Positions 7,424-15,565 of a stretch of 23,807 bases of DNA are shown in pieces. The position numbers and the translations under genes are program-made. The notes below the pieces were generated by a model, which saw only the letters and a list, made by a program, of their open reading frames with translations, did no database searches and was not told the DNA's origin. Source of the DNA: JBNLBS01 sp050303415 (GTDB lineage: Bacteria > Pseudomonadota > Gammaproteobacteria > Methylococcales > Methylomonadaceae); assembly GCA_050303415.1 (NCBI GenBank), contig JBNLBS010000029.1, positions 1 to 23,807 on the forward strand. The letters are read 5' to 3'. Every line of letters begins with the position of its first letter. Positions within the stretch are counted from its first letter, which is position 1.

Positions 7424-8988
7424 GTCTTTATTCTATCGTACCTCATGTATCGATCAAAATTGACGATACGGAATTGTCCTCGGAAGTCATTCAAACCATA
7501 CAATTTATTCGTGTTAAACAGTTATTATCCGCGCCCAGCCAATGCGAAATATTATTACCTGAGGCTCATCCGGATTTTGCATCCACTGCGCTTTTACAGA
7601 TTGGCAGTACGATTAATATCACAACCGGTAACCCAAAATTTGACCTTTTTTCAGGACAAATCACCAAAATTGACTATCAATACGATGCGGCGTTAAAACC
7701 TCTTATTTCAATTCGGGCGTACGACCGTCTACACCAGTTACGTAAACGACAGCCAGTACGCAGTCACATTCAAGTTAATCTAAATCAGCTGGCACAAGAA
7801 CTGACTCAAGATCTGGGCTTGTCTATTGAGGGTGGTGACACAACTCCCACAATTTCCAGTTTAATTCAATACAAACAGTCCGATTTACAACTTCTGTCGG
7901 AACTGGGTGAGTGTTATGGCCAATATTTCTTTTTAAAAAACGATAATTTGTTGTTCAGATCGTTAAAATGTACCGAAACAACTGAACATTTAACACTGGG
8001 TGAAAACCTTTTAGAGATCAGGTTTTCCACAAATGCTGAAACTGTCACTGAAGCGGTGACGACTACAGGCTGGAACCCACAACTCTGCTCAACACATTCC
8101 AGCACAACCCAAAATTCCGAACTTAAAGACAAGGCATTGGTTAATTCATCTGACTTTAATACTAATGCTCAGAGAATACTGGTTGATGCCGAAGCTCAGA
8201 ATGACATTCAGGCAGAGGCTATTGCCCAAAAAGAGTTAGACAGACATTTAGCGCAACAATTAACTTTATGGGGGGTAGTTGACGGCAATCCTGAATTAAC
8301 CCCAGGCAAAACCGTAGAAATTTTTGGGGTCGTAGAACCTTTAACAGGACGCTATGTTTTAACCGAAGTCAGTCACACAATTGACACAGTTAAAGGGTTT
8401 ATTTCCGAGATCAATACAACCCCCCCCATTATTGAAAAAACTAAAGCCGCCAAAAATGCCACTATTGGTATTGTCTCGCAGGTTAATGACCCGGAACAAT
8501 TAGGCCGGGTTAAGGTTAATTTACCGACTTATAACAATATTGAAACCGAATGGCTGGAAGTATTAACTCCTGGGGCGGGCAGCAACAAAGGACAGCTTGC
8601 ACTGCCGGATATTGGCGATACTGTTTTATTGCTTATAGCCAATGGTGAACCGTCTCAGTCCATAGTATTGGGGGGCTTATATGGTGACAATGAGTTACCT
8701 GAGTCAATGATTGTCGATGGTTCTGTTAAACGTTATATAACTCAGACTGCGGGTAAACAAAGAATTCTTCTGGACGACTCAGATTCATCAATAAGGCTTG
8801 AAACTGAAAGCGGTCATCGCATTGAATTGAGTCCCAAAGAAATCAAACTTTCGCATAATAATGGTAATTTTGTCAGTTTATCGAAAAATAATCTAACTAT
8901 TCATTCGGAAACAGATTTGAATATTCAAGCCCCTGGCAGCGCCATTACTTTCCGTGGAAAAACCATAGATTTTGAGGAAGCAAAATAA
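7420..8988 (+). CDS. Spike/hub protein (VgrG-like, gp27-gp5 fusion; Afp8/Pvc8-like)
   Basis: This 522-residue protein is the central spike trimer under the tube. Residues 1-340 are gp27/late-control-D-like hub: SIKIDDTELS, then DLFSGQITKIDYQYDA, LISIRAYDRLHQLRKRQPV and the QYKQSDLQLLSELGE segment. Residues 347-425 are a gp5-type OB fold, ATIGIVSQVNDPEQLGRVKV through WLEVLTPGAG, DIGDTVLLLI and SIVLGGLYG. The remainder contains repeated beta elements (IRLETESGHRIELSPKEIKL) consistent with a needle beta-helix. No extra enzymatic domain is attached, so it is a structural spike only. The next gene, a PAAR-like tip, starts in its stop codon (TAATG). Confidence 0.93.
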   Translation: MSLYSIVPHVSIKIDDTELSSEVIQTIQFIRVKQLLSAPSQCEILLPEAHPDFASTALLQIGSTINITTGNPKFDLFSGQITKIDYQYDAALKPLISIRAYDRLHQLRKRQPVRSHIQVNLNQLAQELTQDLGLSIEGGDTTPTISSLIQYKQSDLQLLSELGECYGQYFFLKNDNLLFRSLKCTETTEHLTLGENLLEIRFSTNAETVTEAVTTTGWNPQLCSTHSSTTQNSELKDKALVNSSDFNTNAQRILVDAEAQNDIQAEAIAQKELDRHLAQQLTLWGVVDGNPELTPGKTVEIFGVVEPLTGRYVLTEVSHTIDTVKGFISEINTTPPIIEKTKAAKNATIGIVSQVNDPEQLGRVKVNLPTYNNIETEWLEVLTPGAGSNKGQLALPDIGDTVLLLIANGEPSQSIVLGGLYGDNELPESMIVDGSVKRYITQTAGKQRILLDDSDSSIRLETESGHRIELSPKEIKLSHNNGNFVSLSKNNLTIHSETDLNIQAPGSAITFRGKTIDFEEAK

Positions 8989-9326
8989 TGTATTGGCTGA
9001 CAGAAAATGCTGTTTTGGTTTGTGCCCATGAATTGGGACGAGTAGCAAATACCACATCACAAAGTTTCGTTAGAATAAATAATAATCGTGTATTAATTAA
9101 ACCTGACCCTGAGGACAGACCGATAGCCGGCTGCCCTAATACCGGACCATCAATAAAACCCTGTTTGAAAACCCTAAAAGTAAGACAAGGCTACTCTTCT
9201 TTTATTCGGATCAACGGGCATAGCGTGTGTTTATCTTCAGTACTGGGTTTAACGGATGGTACACCACCGGGAACAGTCACCTATAAAGTACGCAGCAATG
9301 GTCAAAAACTTGTTTCGGAGGTCTGA
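8988..9326 (+). CDS. PAAR-like spike tip protein (Afp10/Pvc10-like)
   Basis: A 112-residue cysteine-containing protein placed directly between spike and gp25 genes, where CIS operons carry the PAAR-like tip that sharpens the spike. Visible features are VLVCAHELGRVANTTSQSFV, NNRVLIKPDPEDRPIAGCPN, SIKPCLKTLKV and the C-terminal INGHSVCLSSVLGLTDGTPP. Several Cys and His residues could bind the single metal known from PAAR tips. Length is normal and there is no toxin extension. It starts with ATG sharing the spike stop, and its own TGA overlaps the gp25 ATG by one base. The family call leans on position plus the cysteine-rich beta pattern. Confidence 0.82.
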   Translation: MYWLTENAVLVCAHELGRVANTTSQSFVRINNNRVLIKPDPEDRPIAGCPNTGPSIKPCLKTLKVRQGYSSFIRINGHSVCLSSVLGLTDGTPPGTVTYKVRSNGQKLVSEV

Positions 9327-9757
9327 TGCAATACCAATCAAATAACGCCTGGCAGTTTATTCACCCGGACTTTGACATTGTCGATGCAAAAACCGGCATC
9401 CAAACCACGCCTAACGGTAAGATTGCCATGGTAAGCGAGCGTGATTCAATCCGCCAGGCCATCCTTTTATTGATCTCAACCATCCCCGGCGAAAGAGTGA
9501 TGCGACCAAAATACGGCTGTAATCTACAACAACTTGCTTTTATGCCTAATGATGCTACTACGCATGGGCTGGCCATGCATTATGTCAGAACAGCAATTGA
9601 GCATTGGGAACCGCGCATCAACATTACTTATTTAGATGCCAATTGCAATCCAAATAACCCGAATGTTATGGATATAACACTTAACTACCGTATTAGAAAT
9701 TTACCGCACTCTGAACAGTTGATCATTGCATACCACCTTATGGGAGTAGAAGTTTAA
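9326..9757 (+). CDS. gp25/GPW-family baseplate protein (Afp9/Pvc9-like)
   Basis: This 143-residue protein belongs to the gp25/lysozyme-fold baseplate family, which initiates sheath assembly at the baseplate. The family core is clear: SERDSIRQAILLLISTIPGE, then RVMRPKYGCNLQQLAFMPND, TTHGLAMHYVRTAIEHWEPR, and a C-terminal NPNVMDITLNYRIRNLPHSE, which resembles the sheath C-terminal strands. It lies between the PAAR-like tip and the baseplate-J gene, overlapping each by one base (TGATG and TAATG). All parts are of normal size. Confidence 0.94.
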   Translation: MQYQSNNAWQFIHPDFDIVDAKTGIQTTPNGKIAMVSERDSIRQAILLLISTIPGERVMRPKYGCNLQQLAFMPNDATTHGLAMHYVRTAIEHWEPRINITYLDANCNPNNPNVMDITLNYRIRNLPHSEQLIIAYHLMGVEV

Positions 9758-12366
9758 TGCCAATGAAATCACCCAATTTAGATGATCGTAGTTTTGCCGA
9801 TTTACTTGAAGCAGCAAAACTGCGTATTAAACAACACTGTCCCGAGTGGAATGACCTTTCACCCGCTGATCCCGGCATTGTACTATTGGAAGCATTCAGT
9901 TTTTTAACAGAAACCATGATCTACCGGCTTAACCGGATTCCCGATAAAGCTTATATAGAATTTCTAAAACTAATCGGCGTCAAGCTGTCTCCACCATCTT
10001 CAGCTCTGGCTAAATTAGAATTTTCTATTAACAAACCTGTGCCACACGCTATAGAAATCCCCAAAACAACTCGGGTCACTACTGCAAACAGTGCACCTGG
10101 AGCGGTACCGCCAATTTTTACCTTGGCAAGCGACTGTATCATTCCGGCAGGAGAAACAAGTGTTCAAGCAGATGCATTTCATTGCGATTATATTGAAGCT
10201 GAACTTATTGGCAAAGGCACGGGTTTGCCCGGCCTCAGCTTAAATGTCAAAAAATCACCAATCATTGCGCCGACCTTGGATAAACTGGATCTAATTGTTG
10301 CAATTGAAACCGATCCAAGTGATCTGGAAACTCATGCTGAAGCGATTAAATATCAGCAAAAAACCTATAGAATTTGGCGCGAAGTTGACAACTTTACATA
10401 CTGTGAAAACAGCCCTTTCGTCTATACCGTTGACCGTCATGCGGGCAGTATTACCTTTGCTCCATCAATCCATAAAACCGATGCAGATGGCCTTATACAA
10501 ACTGAATCTGAAGCACTGGCAGAAATTCCACCGATTGATTGTGAAGTTCGGGCCTGGTACAGACATGGAGGCGGTTCCCAAGGCAATGTTTCGCCAAATA
10601 CACTTACAATTTTAAAAGACCCAGTAGCCGGAGTTTCAGTGACTAACCCCAGACCGGCCACCGGAGGTAGAGACAGCGAGTCGCTGGATAATGCTTTAAT
10701 TAGAGGCCCTCAAGATCTACACTCACTTAGTCGGGCAGTTACCGCCAGAGATTTTGAGTTAGTTGCCATTAAAAGCTCAGGCGCTGTTGGCCGGGCCAAG
10801 GCCTATACGCAAGCCAGCCTATGGAAACATGCCACACCCGGTACAGTTGAACTCACGCTGGTTCCGGAAATAAATGTCGAACCTCATCAATTAAAAGATA
10901 TTACCGCTGAAAAATTAAGCAACCATCATCTCGATTCAATACAGGATCAAATTATTTCAGCATTAGATGACCGAAGACCCTTAGGTACCCATTGTGTAGT
11001 CAATTGGGCACACTATAAGAAAGTTAAAGTAAAAGCCAAAGCCGTGGTGCGCCACGAAGAAGACCTGAAACAGGTGCAAACACGTATTGTTGATGAACTT
11101 TACCGAAATATATGTCCCATTGCTTTAACACCCAAAACAAATTCACCATGGCCGTTTGGACAAAGTTTGAAAGCCTGGGATGTCTATAAAATTATCGGCT
11201 CCGAGCCTTCTGTATTATCTGTCGAAGATATGCATATGATTGTCGATGAAGTACCTGAAAGGGATATTCAAGCTATTTGTATCGACTCTTTTCAAGAAAA
11301 AACCTGGTACACTGGATGCCTGGATAAGATATTCAGATCAACCAATAACGGCGATAGCTGGGAGTTGATTTCACATACCAAAGAAAAAGAAGTAAAGTTT
11401 GTGAAAGCATTTCCAGCAACATCCACTATTAGCATTCAGCACTCCGGTTTACTGGCGGTAGTTTGCCAATCAAGCAATAAACTTTCAACGATCCAGGTCT
11501 CTAACGACTGCGGACAGACATGGGCGACGGCTCAGAATCTACAGTTTAAAGTGGAAGATATCGCATGGCTGGATAGAGACGGCCTTCCCTACCTGTTATT
11601 GGCAACAGAAAAAGGTCTCTATGAATTAAGCCTTGATACCGATGCGGTTCCCATTCCCATACGCGTTGATGCCAATCAGGCAAAATTAGGCTTCCGTGCA
11701 ATTACCATTTCATCATCCTCTGCCGGTCAAACCTTTGTCGCTGTCGCCGGTTATGATAACAAAGGCGTTTACATCTCATCCGAAGGCGGTAAAACTGACA
11801 GCTTTAACAACATAGGGCTTCCGGGAGAACTCATTGAGACACTGGCCGTTCAGCACAAAGGTCCGCATCGTTATATTTGGGCGGGTATTGGTGCCCCCGG
11901 CTCCGATCAGGGAAAAGGCTGTTATCGCCTGACGTTATCCGAGTCCGCCATAAAATCAAAAGACTGGAAACTTTACGATAAAAACTGGACGGCAGGCGGC
12001 TGTAAATCGTTAGCGTTCCAAAATTCCATGGTTTTAGCCGCTACCTATAAACTTGGCGTTCTACGCCTGGATTCCGATCTAAGCAGCCCGACCTGGAAGC
12101 CGCTTAAAGCATCAGAGTGCGGTCTACCCTTAAGAGAAGTGGGGAAATTGGAAACCATTAATTGCGTTAGCGCAGAAAACAGTTCAAATGTCATTATGGC
12201 CGGCAGTACTTCCGGTGTCTATCGAAGCATCGATGAAGGGCTGCATTATAAAAAATGTTCTAACAAAGAATTTAAAGATGAAGTCAAAATTCCGTCAAAC
12301 TGGTTACTTTATTCGGGTGATCACGAAATAGAAATAGTCTGTGAACATGAAACATCAAAACATTAA
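9757..12366 (+). CDS. Baseplate J/gp47-like wedge protein fused to a C-terminal BNR/Asp-box beta-propeller
   Basis: An 869-residue protein, larger than a plain baseplate-J protein. Residues 1 to about 495 are the wedge: LDDRSFADLLEAAKLRI, then HCPEWNDLSPADPGIVLLEA, FLTETMIYRLNRIPDKAYIE, SRAVTARDFELVAIKSS and a closing AWDVYKIIGSEPSVLSVEDM. Residues about 500-860 are a repeated beta-strand domain with Asp-box-like turns: STNNGDSWEL near 528, SNDCGQTWAT near 581, SSEGGKTDSF near 674 and SIDEGLHYKK near 824, together with recurring GLYEL/GVYIS/GVLRL/GVYRS strands. This fits a multi-bladed propeller, probably six or seven blades. The start could be ATG 9757 (shares the gp25 stop) or ATG 9763. The wedge role is family knowledge; the propeller's role is open. 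Confidence 0.92.
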   Translation: MPMKSPNLDDRSFADLLEAAKLRIKQHCPEWNDLSPADPGIVLLEAFSFLTETMIYRLNRIPDKAYIEFLKLIGVKLSPPSSALAKLEFSINKPVPHAIEIPKTTRVTTANSAPGAVPPIFTLASDCIIPAGETSVQADAFHCDYIEAELIGKGTGLPGLSLNVKKSPIIAPTLDKLDLIVAIETDPSDLETHAEAIKYQQKTYRIWREVDNFTYCENSPFVYTVDRHAGSITFAPSIHKTDADGLIQTESEALAEIPPIDCEVRAWYRHGGGSQGNVSPNTLTILKDPVAGVSVTNPRPATGGRDSESLDNALIRGPQDLHSLSRAVTARDFELVAIKSSGAVGRAKAYTQASLWKHATPGTVELTLVPEINVEPHQLKDITAEKLSNHHLDSIQDQIISALDDRRPLGTHCVVNWAHYKKVKVKAKAVVRHEEDLKQVQTRIVDELYRNICPIALTPKTNSPWPFGQSLKAWDVYKIIGSEPSVLSVEDMHMIVDEVPERDIQAICIDSFQEKTWYTGCLDKIFRSTNNGDSWELISHTKEKEVKFVKAFPATSTISIQHSGLLAVVCQSSNKLSTIQVSNDCGQTWATAQNLQFKVEDIAWLDRDGLPYLLLATEKGLYELSLDTDAVPIPIRVDANQAKLGFRAITISSSSAGQTFVAVAGYDNKGVYISSEGGKTDSFNNIGLPGELIETLAVQHKGPHRYIWAGIGAPGSDQGKGCYRLTLSESAIKSKDWKLYDKNWTAGGCKSLAFQNSMVLAATYKLGVLRLDSDLSSPTWKPLKASECGLPLREVGKLETINCVSAENSSNVIMAGSTSGVYRSIDEGLHYKKCSNKEFKDEVKIPSNWLLYSGDHEIEIVCEHETSKH

Positions 12367-12886
12367 ACGATTATTACCCGAAGTTTTTCAAAGAACCGAC
12401 CAACCCGGTTCTTCTTTATATGCAATCCTTGAAACAATGGAGGCACTCACTGAGCCAGCAGAAGACATCTTGCAACAAGTACCTGATTACTTTAATCCCT
12501 ATCTCACGCCGGAAAAGTTTCTGCCTTTTTTAGCCAGCTGGGTGGATTTGGATCGTTTCTTCCCATCGCTACAACAACCTACAATCGGGCAATACTCTAT
12601 TCCGGAACAAAACTACGGAAATTTACGTGAATTGATTCTTGCCGCGCCTAAGTTATCCAAATTAAGGGGAACCTCCGCCGGACTAAAATTGTTTTTAGAA
12701 ACAGCCACCGGACAAACCGGCTTTGAGATTAAGGAAAACAGCGAGACGAATGGTGAAAAACAAGCATTTCATATAGAAATAATCGCCCAAAAAAAAGCCA
12801 AAAAACATAGTTCATTAATCAAAAGAATTATTGAACAGGAAAAACCCGCATATGTCACCTATCAACTAGAATTTAAAGATCAATAA
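12347..12886 (+). CDS. Phage tail protein I-like baseplate component
   Basis: A 179-residue protein of the P2 gpI type, which sits beside the J protein in the baseplate wedge. It shows the family plan: IKRLLPEVFQRTD with SSLYAILETMEAL at the start, then DYFNPYLTPEKFLPFLASWV, and RELILAAPKLSKLRGTSAGL with LFLETATGQ. The start is taken as ATG 12347, inside the last codons of the wedge gene; an in-frame GTG at 12341 is an alternative. The C-terminal 50 residues are Lys-rich and end in YVTYQLEFKDQ. It probably replaces the second large baseplate protein (Afp12) of PVC-like systems, which I do not see here. Confidence 0.87.
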   Translation: MKHQNIKRLLPEVFQRTDQPGSSLYAILETMEALTEPAEDILQQVPDYFNPYLTPEKFLPFLASWVDLDRFFPSLQQPTIGQYSIPEQNYGNLRELILAAPKLSKLRGTSAGLKLFLETATGQTGFEIKENSETNGEKQAFHIEIIAQKKAKKHSSLIKRIIEQEKPAYVTYQLEFKDQ

Positions 12887-12896
12887 GGAAAAAATC

Positions 12897-14075
12897 ATGG
12901 TAAAAATAGTTGAAATAACTCAAACCACCGACACTGTAACTTGTGATGATAATGGTCAAGCCAATTTACAGTTTAATATTAGTAATATAAGCGCCTCAGC
13001 TCTTCGTGTTGGTGCTCAAATTATCCCTGAGTCACCGGCGGAAAAAGCCTGGTTCACTTTGGATGGGAAATCGGAAAAGGATCTTAATATTGATGCAACT
13101 GATCAGTTCTCAGTAAAAATAAATGCCCAAGAGGCGCCAGAGGGCAGTTACAAAATTCGTTTGTTGGTCTATAACGTCGAAAACTCCGACGAAGAATATA
13201 CAGAAAGTGAAACCATTACAATAACCGTTCCGGCGGCACCTCCCGAACCCGAGCCAGCCAGTAAAATGTGGATTATATGGTTATTACTCGGGATTTTAAT
13301 TTTTACATTATTAGGGGTGGGAGCTTATTTTGTTCTTAACAAACCCGAAACTGTCGTTGAAACGCCTGAATCCTTTCCGACCATGCCCAATGTAAAAGGA
13401 CAGTCCTTAGAAAACGCAGTTGCCAAACTTGAAAGTCTGGAATTTAAAAATATTCAAACCGAATCCGAATTCAATATTTCTACTGCAAAAAATACAGTCC
13501 TAAATCAAACCCCCGAAGCCGGGATAGAGTCAAACCCAGCCGAAACGGCAATTACTTTAACCGTGGCCGATGATACAACAGCCATGCCTGATGTGAATGA
13601 TATGACTTTGCAAGGCGCCAGAAGCAAACTGGCAAAAAAAGGAATAAAGCGTATTTCCACACAGTCAGAATTTAATGCCGGAAAACCGGCTAATACCGTG
13701 TTGGCACAAATACCTAATGCCGGAGAGAATGTCAGTGTTTCAGAAACCGAAGTTACCTTGACCGTTTCTAACCAAGGCGTTCAAGTTCCTAATGTTAAGG
13801 GTCTGAGTTTAAGTGCGGCAGTTAGAAAATTAACCTCTGCTAAACTGACAATCAGTAATGTTTCTTCAAAATTCGATAGTACCAAAGCTGAAGAAACCGT
13901 CATTAGTCAAAGCTTAACAGCCGGAAAACGGGTTGAGACAAATATGCCGATTAAATTAGTTGTCAGTACAAAAAAAGCGGTCTGGAAAATCAGTCCTGAA
14001 TTATTGAATAAAATTAAAATTCAGCCTATCGTCCATCCGCTGGTTACCACACCGATAACCAGACCAATAAGATAA
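12897..14075 (+). CDS. Membrane protein with Ig-like N-domain, one TM helix and three PASTA repeats
   Basis: A 392-residue protein without a cleavable signal peptide. Residues 1-112 form a beta-rich domain (GQANLQFNISNIS, WFTLDG, FSVKINAQEAPEGSYKIRLL) resembling Ig-like CIS-associated domains. A Pro-Glu linker precedes one hydrophobic helix at 124-147 (MWIIWLLLGILIFTLLGVGA). Three PASTA repeats follow, at about 162-224, 229-291 and 297-357, each with a P-x-V-x-G/D opening, an A-x-x-x-L helix and a V-L/I-x-Q-x-P-x-A-G turn. The expected orientation is N-terminus in the cytoplasm and PASTA in the periplasm, as in PknB-type kinases, but no kinase is present. PASTA domains bind peptidoglycan fragments. 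The start has an AAGGAA site, ten bases after the tail protein I stop. A membrane anchor for the CIS is the leading inference. Confidence 0.9.
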   Translation: MVKIVEITQTTDTVTCDDNGQANLQFNISNISASALRVGAQIIPESPAEKAWFTLDGKSEKDLNIDATDQFSVKINAQEAPEGSYKIRLLVYNVENSDEEYTESETITITVPAAPPEPEPASKMWIIWLLLGILIFTLLGVGAYFVLNKPETVVETPESFPTMPNVKGQSLENAVAKLESLEFKNIQTESEFNISTAKNTVLNQTPEAGIESNPAETAITLTVADDTTAMPDVNDMTLQGARSKLAKKGIKRISTQSEFNAGKPANTVLAQIPNAGENVSVSETEVTLTVSNQGVQVPNVKGLSLSAAVRKLTSAKLTISNVSSKFDSTKAEETVISQSLTAGKRVETNMPIKLVVSTKKAVWKISPELLNKIKIQPIVHPLVTTPITRPIR

Positions 14076-14099
14076 CCAACGAATAAACCAAATCCTGTT

Positions 14100-14663
14100 A
14101 TGAGCCAAACAAAGATCGTTATAACCTGTTTAATCCTGCTTATGGCGATCTTTTTTTTCGGCCTGAGCTTAAACCTTATTGATAAACCTCAGGTTTCAAA
14201 AACTCAAAGTGATAAAGATAAGGTAAATACCCTAACATCTTATAATAAAGATAGCTTTGCCAAATCAATCAATAATCTACTCTCATCTTTTGCACCTAAA
14301 GTTGCTACAGAGGATATTAATTTTGAAAAATGTGCAAAAACAAGCACCGGCTTTTACCTTAACAAACAAAATAAAACCTGCGAATTGATCATTCTCGGTT
14401 TTAAAGAAAACTTTAAAAAACTTACGCTACGCCCGGACAATCCAAAAGCTAGAATAGATGTTCGCTATAAAACAAAAAATGATAATGATGTTAGTTCTTG
14501 GCCCGGCGATTTCGAAGATAAGATTGAATTAGTTTTTCTGGGAGAGAAGAAATTAGAAGGTCGCACCCTGGCCACCATTACACTTGAAGCATGCCCGGGT
14601 ATAAGCGCACAGAACTGTCCTTATTTTGCTAATCGAAAGCGTATAGAAATCACCATCGAATAA
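14100..14663 (+). CDS. Signal-anchored periplasmic protein of unknown function
   Basis: This is a 187-residue protein that I cannot place in a family. Residues 5-25 (KIVITCLILLMAIFFFGLSL) are a signal peptide or N-terminal anchor. The rest, from about 30, is polar and Lys/Asn-rich. Four cysteines sit in two pairs, FEKC with KTCELI, and EACPG with QNCPYF, which could form disulfides in the periplasm. It begins 24 bases after the PASTA gene in the same direction, so it is probably the same transcript. The alternating hydrophobic pattern near the C-terminus (ATITLEACPG, KRIEITIE) suggests a small beta domain. A role as partner of the PASTA protein is possible but unsupported. Confidence 0.75.
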   Translation: MSQTKIVITCLILLMAIFFFGLSLNLIDKPQVSKTQSDKDKVNTLTSYNKDSFAKSINNLLSSFAPKVATEDINFEKCAKTSTGFYLNKQNKTCELIILGFKENFKKLTLRPDNPKARIDVRYKTKNDNDVSSWPGDFEDKIELVFLGEKKLEGRTLATITLEACPGISAQNCPYFANRKRIEITIE

Positions 14664-14708
14664 AGCATCATTGTCTAAACTATTTTAATCCACATAAAGG
14701 AAAGTATT

Positions 14709-15383
14709 TTGATCGACAAACTAAGAATTCCTTTTTTTTGTACCGCAATAGTCTGTCTAATTATGGCATTTGCGATTGAAATAGGTTCCCAATTTTACCT
14801 GGGATCTACAAAAGTAGATTATCCCAGCCCCGGCATTGGTATTGCTTACCTGGCATTACTGGACTGGCTGCTGCTTTTTACTATCTTACTAATGGCCGCG
14901 CCCCTCCTTATTCCGGAAAGAATCCATGGCCGTATTCAAGGTATCATTAGCCTGGTTGTTGCCTTTTTTACTTTGCTTTACACAATTGTGTCTATTGTGA
15001 CTGCTTTTGGATTACTGATGTTAATGATCTCATTGCTGTTGGCCGTTCCATTTGGTACAGCAATTTATCTGGCTGCTTTTGCCAATTTCAATGTGGCGAT
15101 GGCAGCGACAACCTTATCATTTATCATGACCGCAAAATCAGCTTTCGTCATTTTTCTGGTACTGGCCCACCAACGGTTTTTACAAAACAAAGGCTTAGTA
15201 TTATTGATAGCCTGTTCTTTTTTAACAACTATTTTACTCGGCTTCTTACATGGAATCGTACCGCAGTTTATGGCTTCAATTACTGACAATATCGGTGCTT
15301 TAATCAATGCCGTTATCGCAGCCATTTGGTCTTTATTTTTTCTATTCTGGTCACTTCCAGCTATTTTTAAAGCTATTCATTAA
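14709..15383 (+). CDS. Multi-pass inner-membrane protein of unknown function
   Basis: A 224-residue hydrophobic protein with about six predicted membrane helices: near residues 9-31 (FFCTAIVCLIMAFAIEI), 45-68, 77-97, 99-130, 165-185 and 196-222. Charged residues fall mainly in short loops. The start is a TTG preceded by AAAGGAAAG with seven bases of spacing, which is why I accept a rare codon here. No catalytic or transporter motif is recognisable. It lies 45 bases beyond the previous gene and has no clear promoter of its own, so it may end the injection-system operon. An AT-rich possible hairpin follows the stop, before the antiporter gene. Confidence 0.72.
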   Translation: MIDKLRIPFFCTAIVCLIMAFAIEIGSQFYLGSTKVDYPSPGIGIAYLALLDWLLLFTILLMAAPLLIPERIHGRIQGIISLVVAFFTLLYTIVSIVTAFGLLMLMISLLLAVPFGTAIYLAAFANFNVAMAATTLSFIMTAKSAFVIFLVLAHQRFLQNKGLVLLIACSFLTTILLGFLHGIVPQFMASITDNIGALINAVIAAIWSLFFLFWSLPAIFKAIH

Positions 15384-15565
15384 TTATCTTTATCGTTACA
15401 AACAATTCTTTGTTTTTAAAATATTTTTCAAATATCCCGCCTGATTATCCCCAATACTTCAACTTGAGCCTAATACTCCCATCCGGCATTTATTGAATGG
15501 TTTTATTTTTATCATCGATTTATACTATTTGGGATCAGTCGAAAAAACCATTTGGAGCAGTGATA

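Noticed and set aside
7420..9326. Interpretation as a canonical type VI secretion locus because of the VgrG-like spike and PAAR-like tip
   Set aside because: No TssB/TssC pair, TssJLM membrane complex, ClpV or Hcp-type gene is visible; the single sheath and gp19-type tube fit the extracellular/phage-tail-like CIS group.
3867..12886. Interpretation as a complete prophage
   Set aside because: No capsid, terminase, portal, integrase, lysis or replication genes are present; the Pvc16-, CIS_tube- and PAAR-like proteins point to an injection system.
15402..15422. AAACAA/TTGTTT hairpin followed by T-rich sequence before the antiporter
   Set aside because: The stem is almost all A-T and short, so stability is too low to call a terminator, although the operon plausibly ends here.
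15497..15565. Upstream ATG adding 23 residues to the antiporter
   Set aside because: No ribosome site, while ATG 15566 has GGAG at the right distance and gives a typical CPA1 N-terminus.
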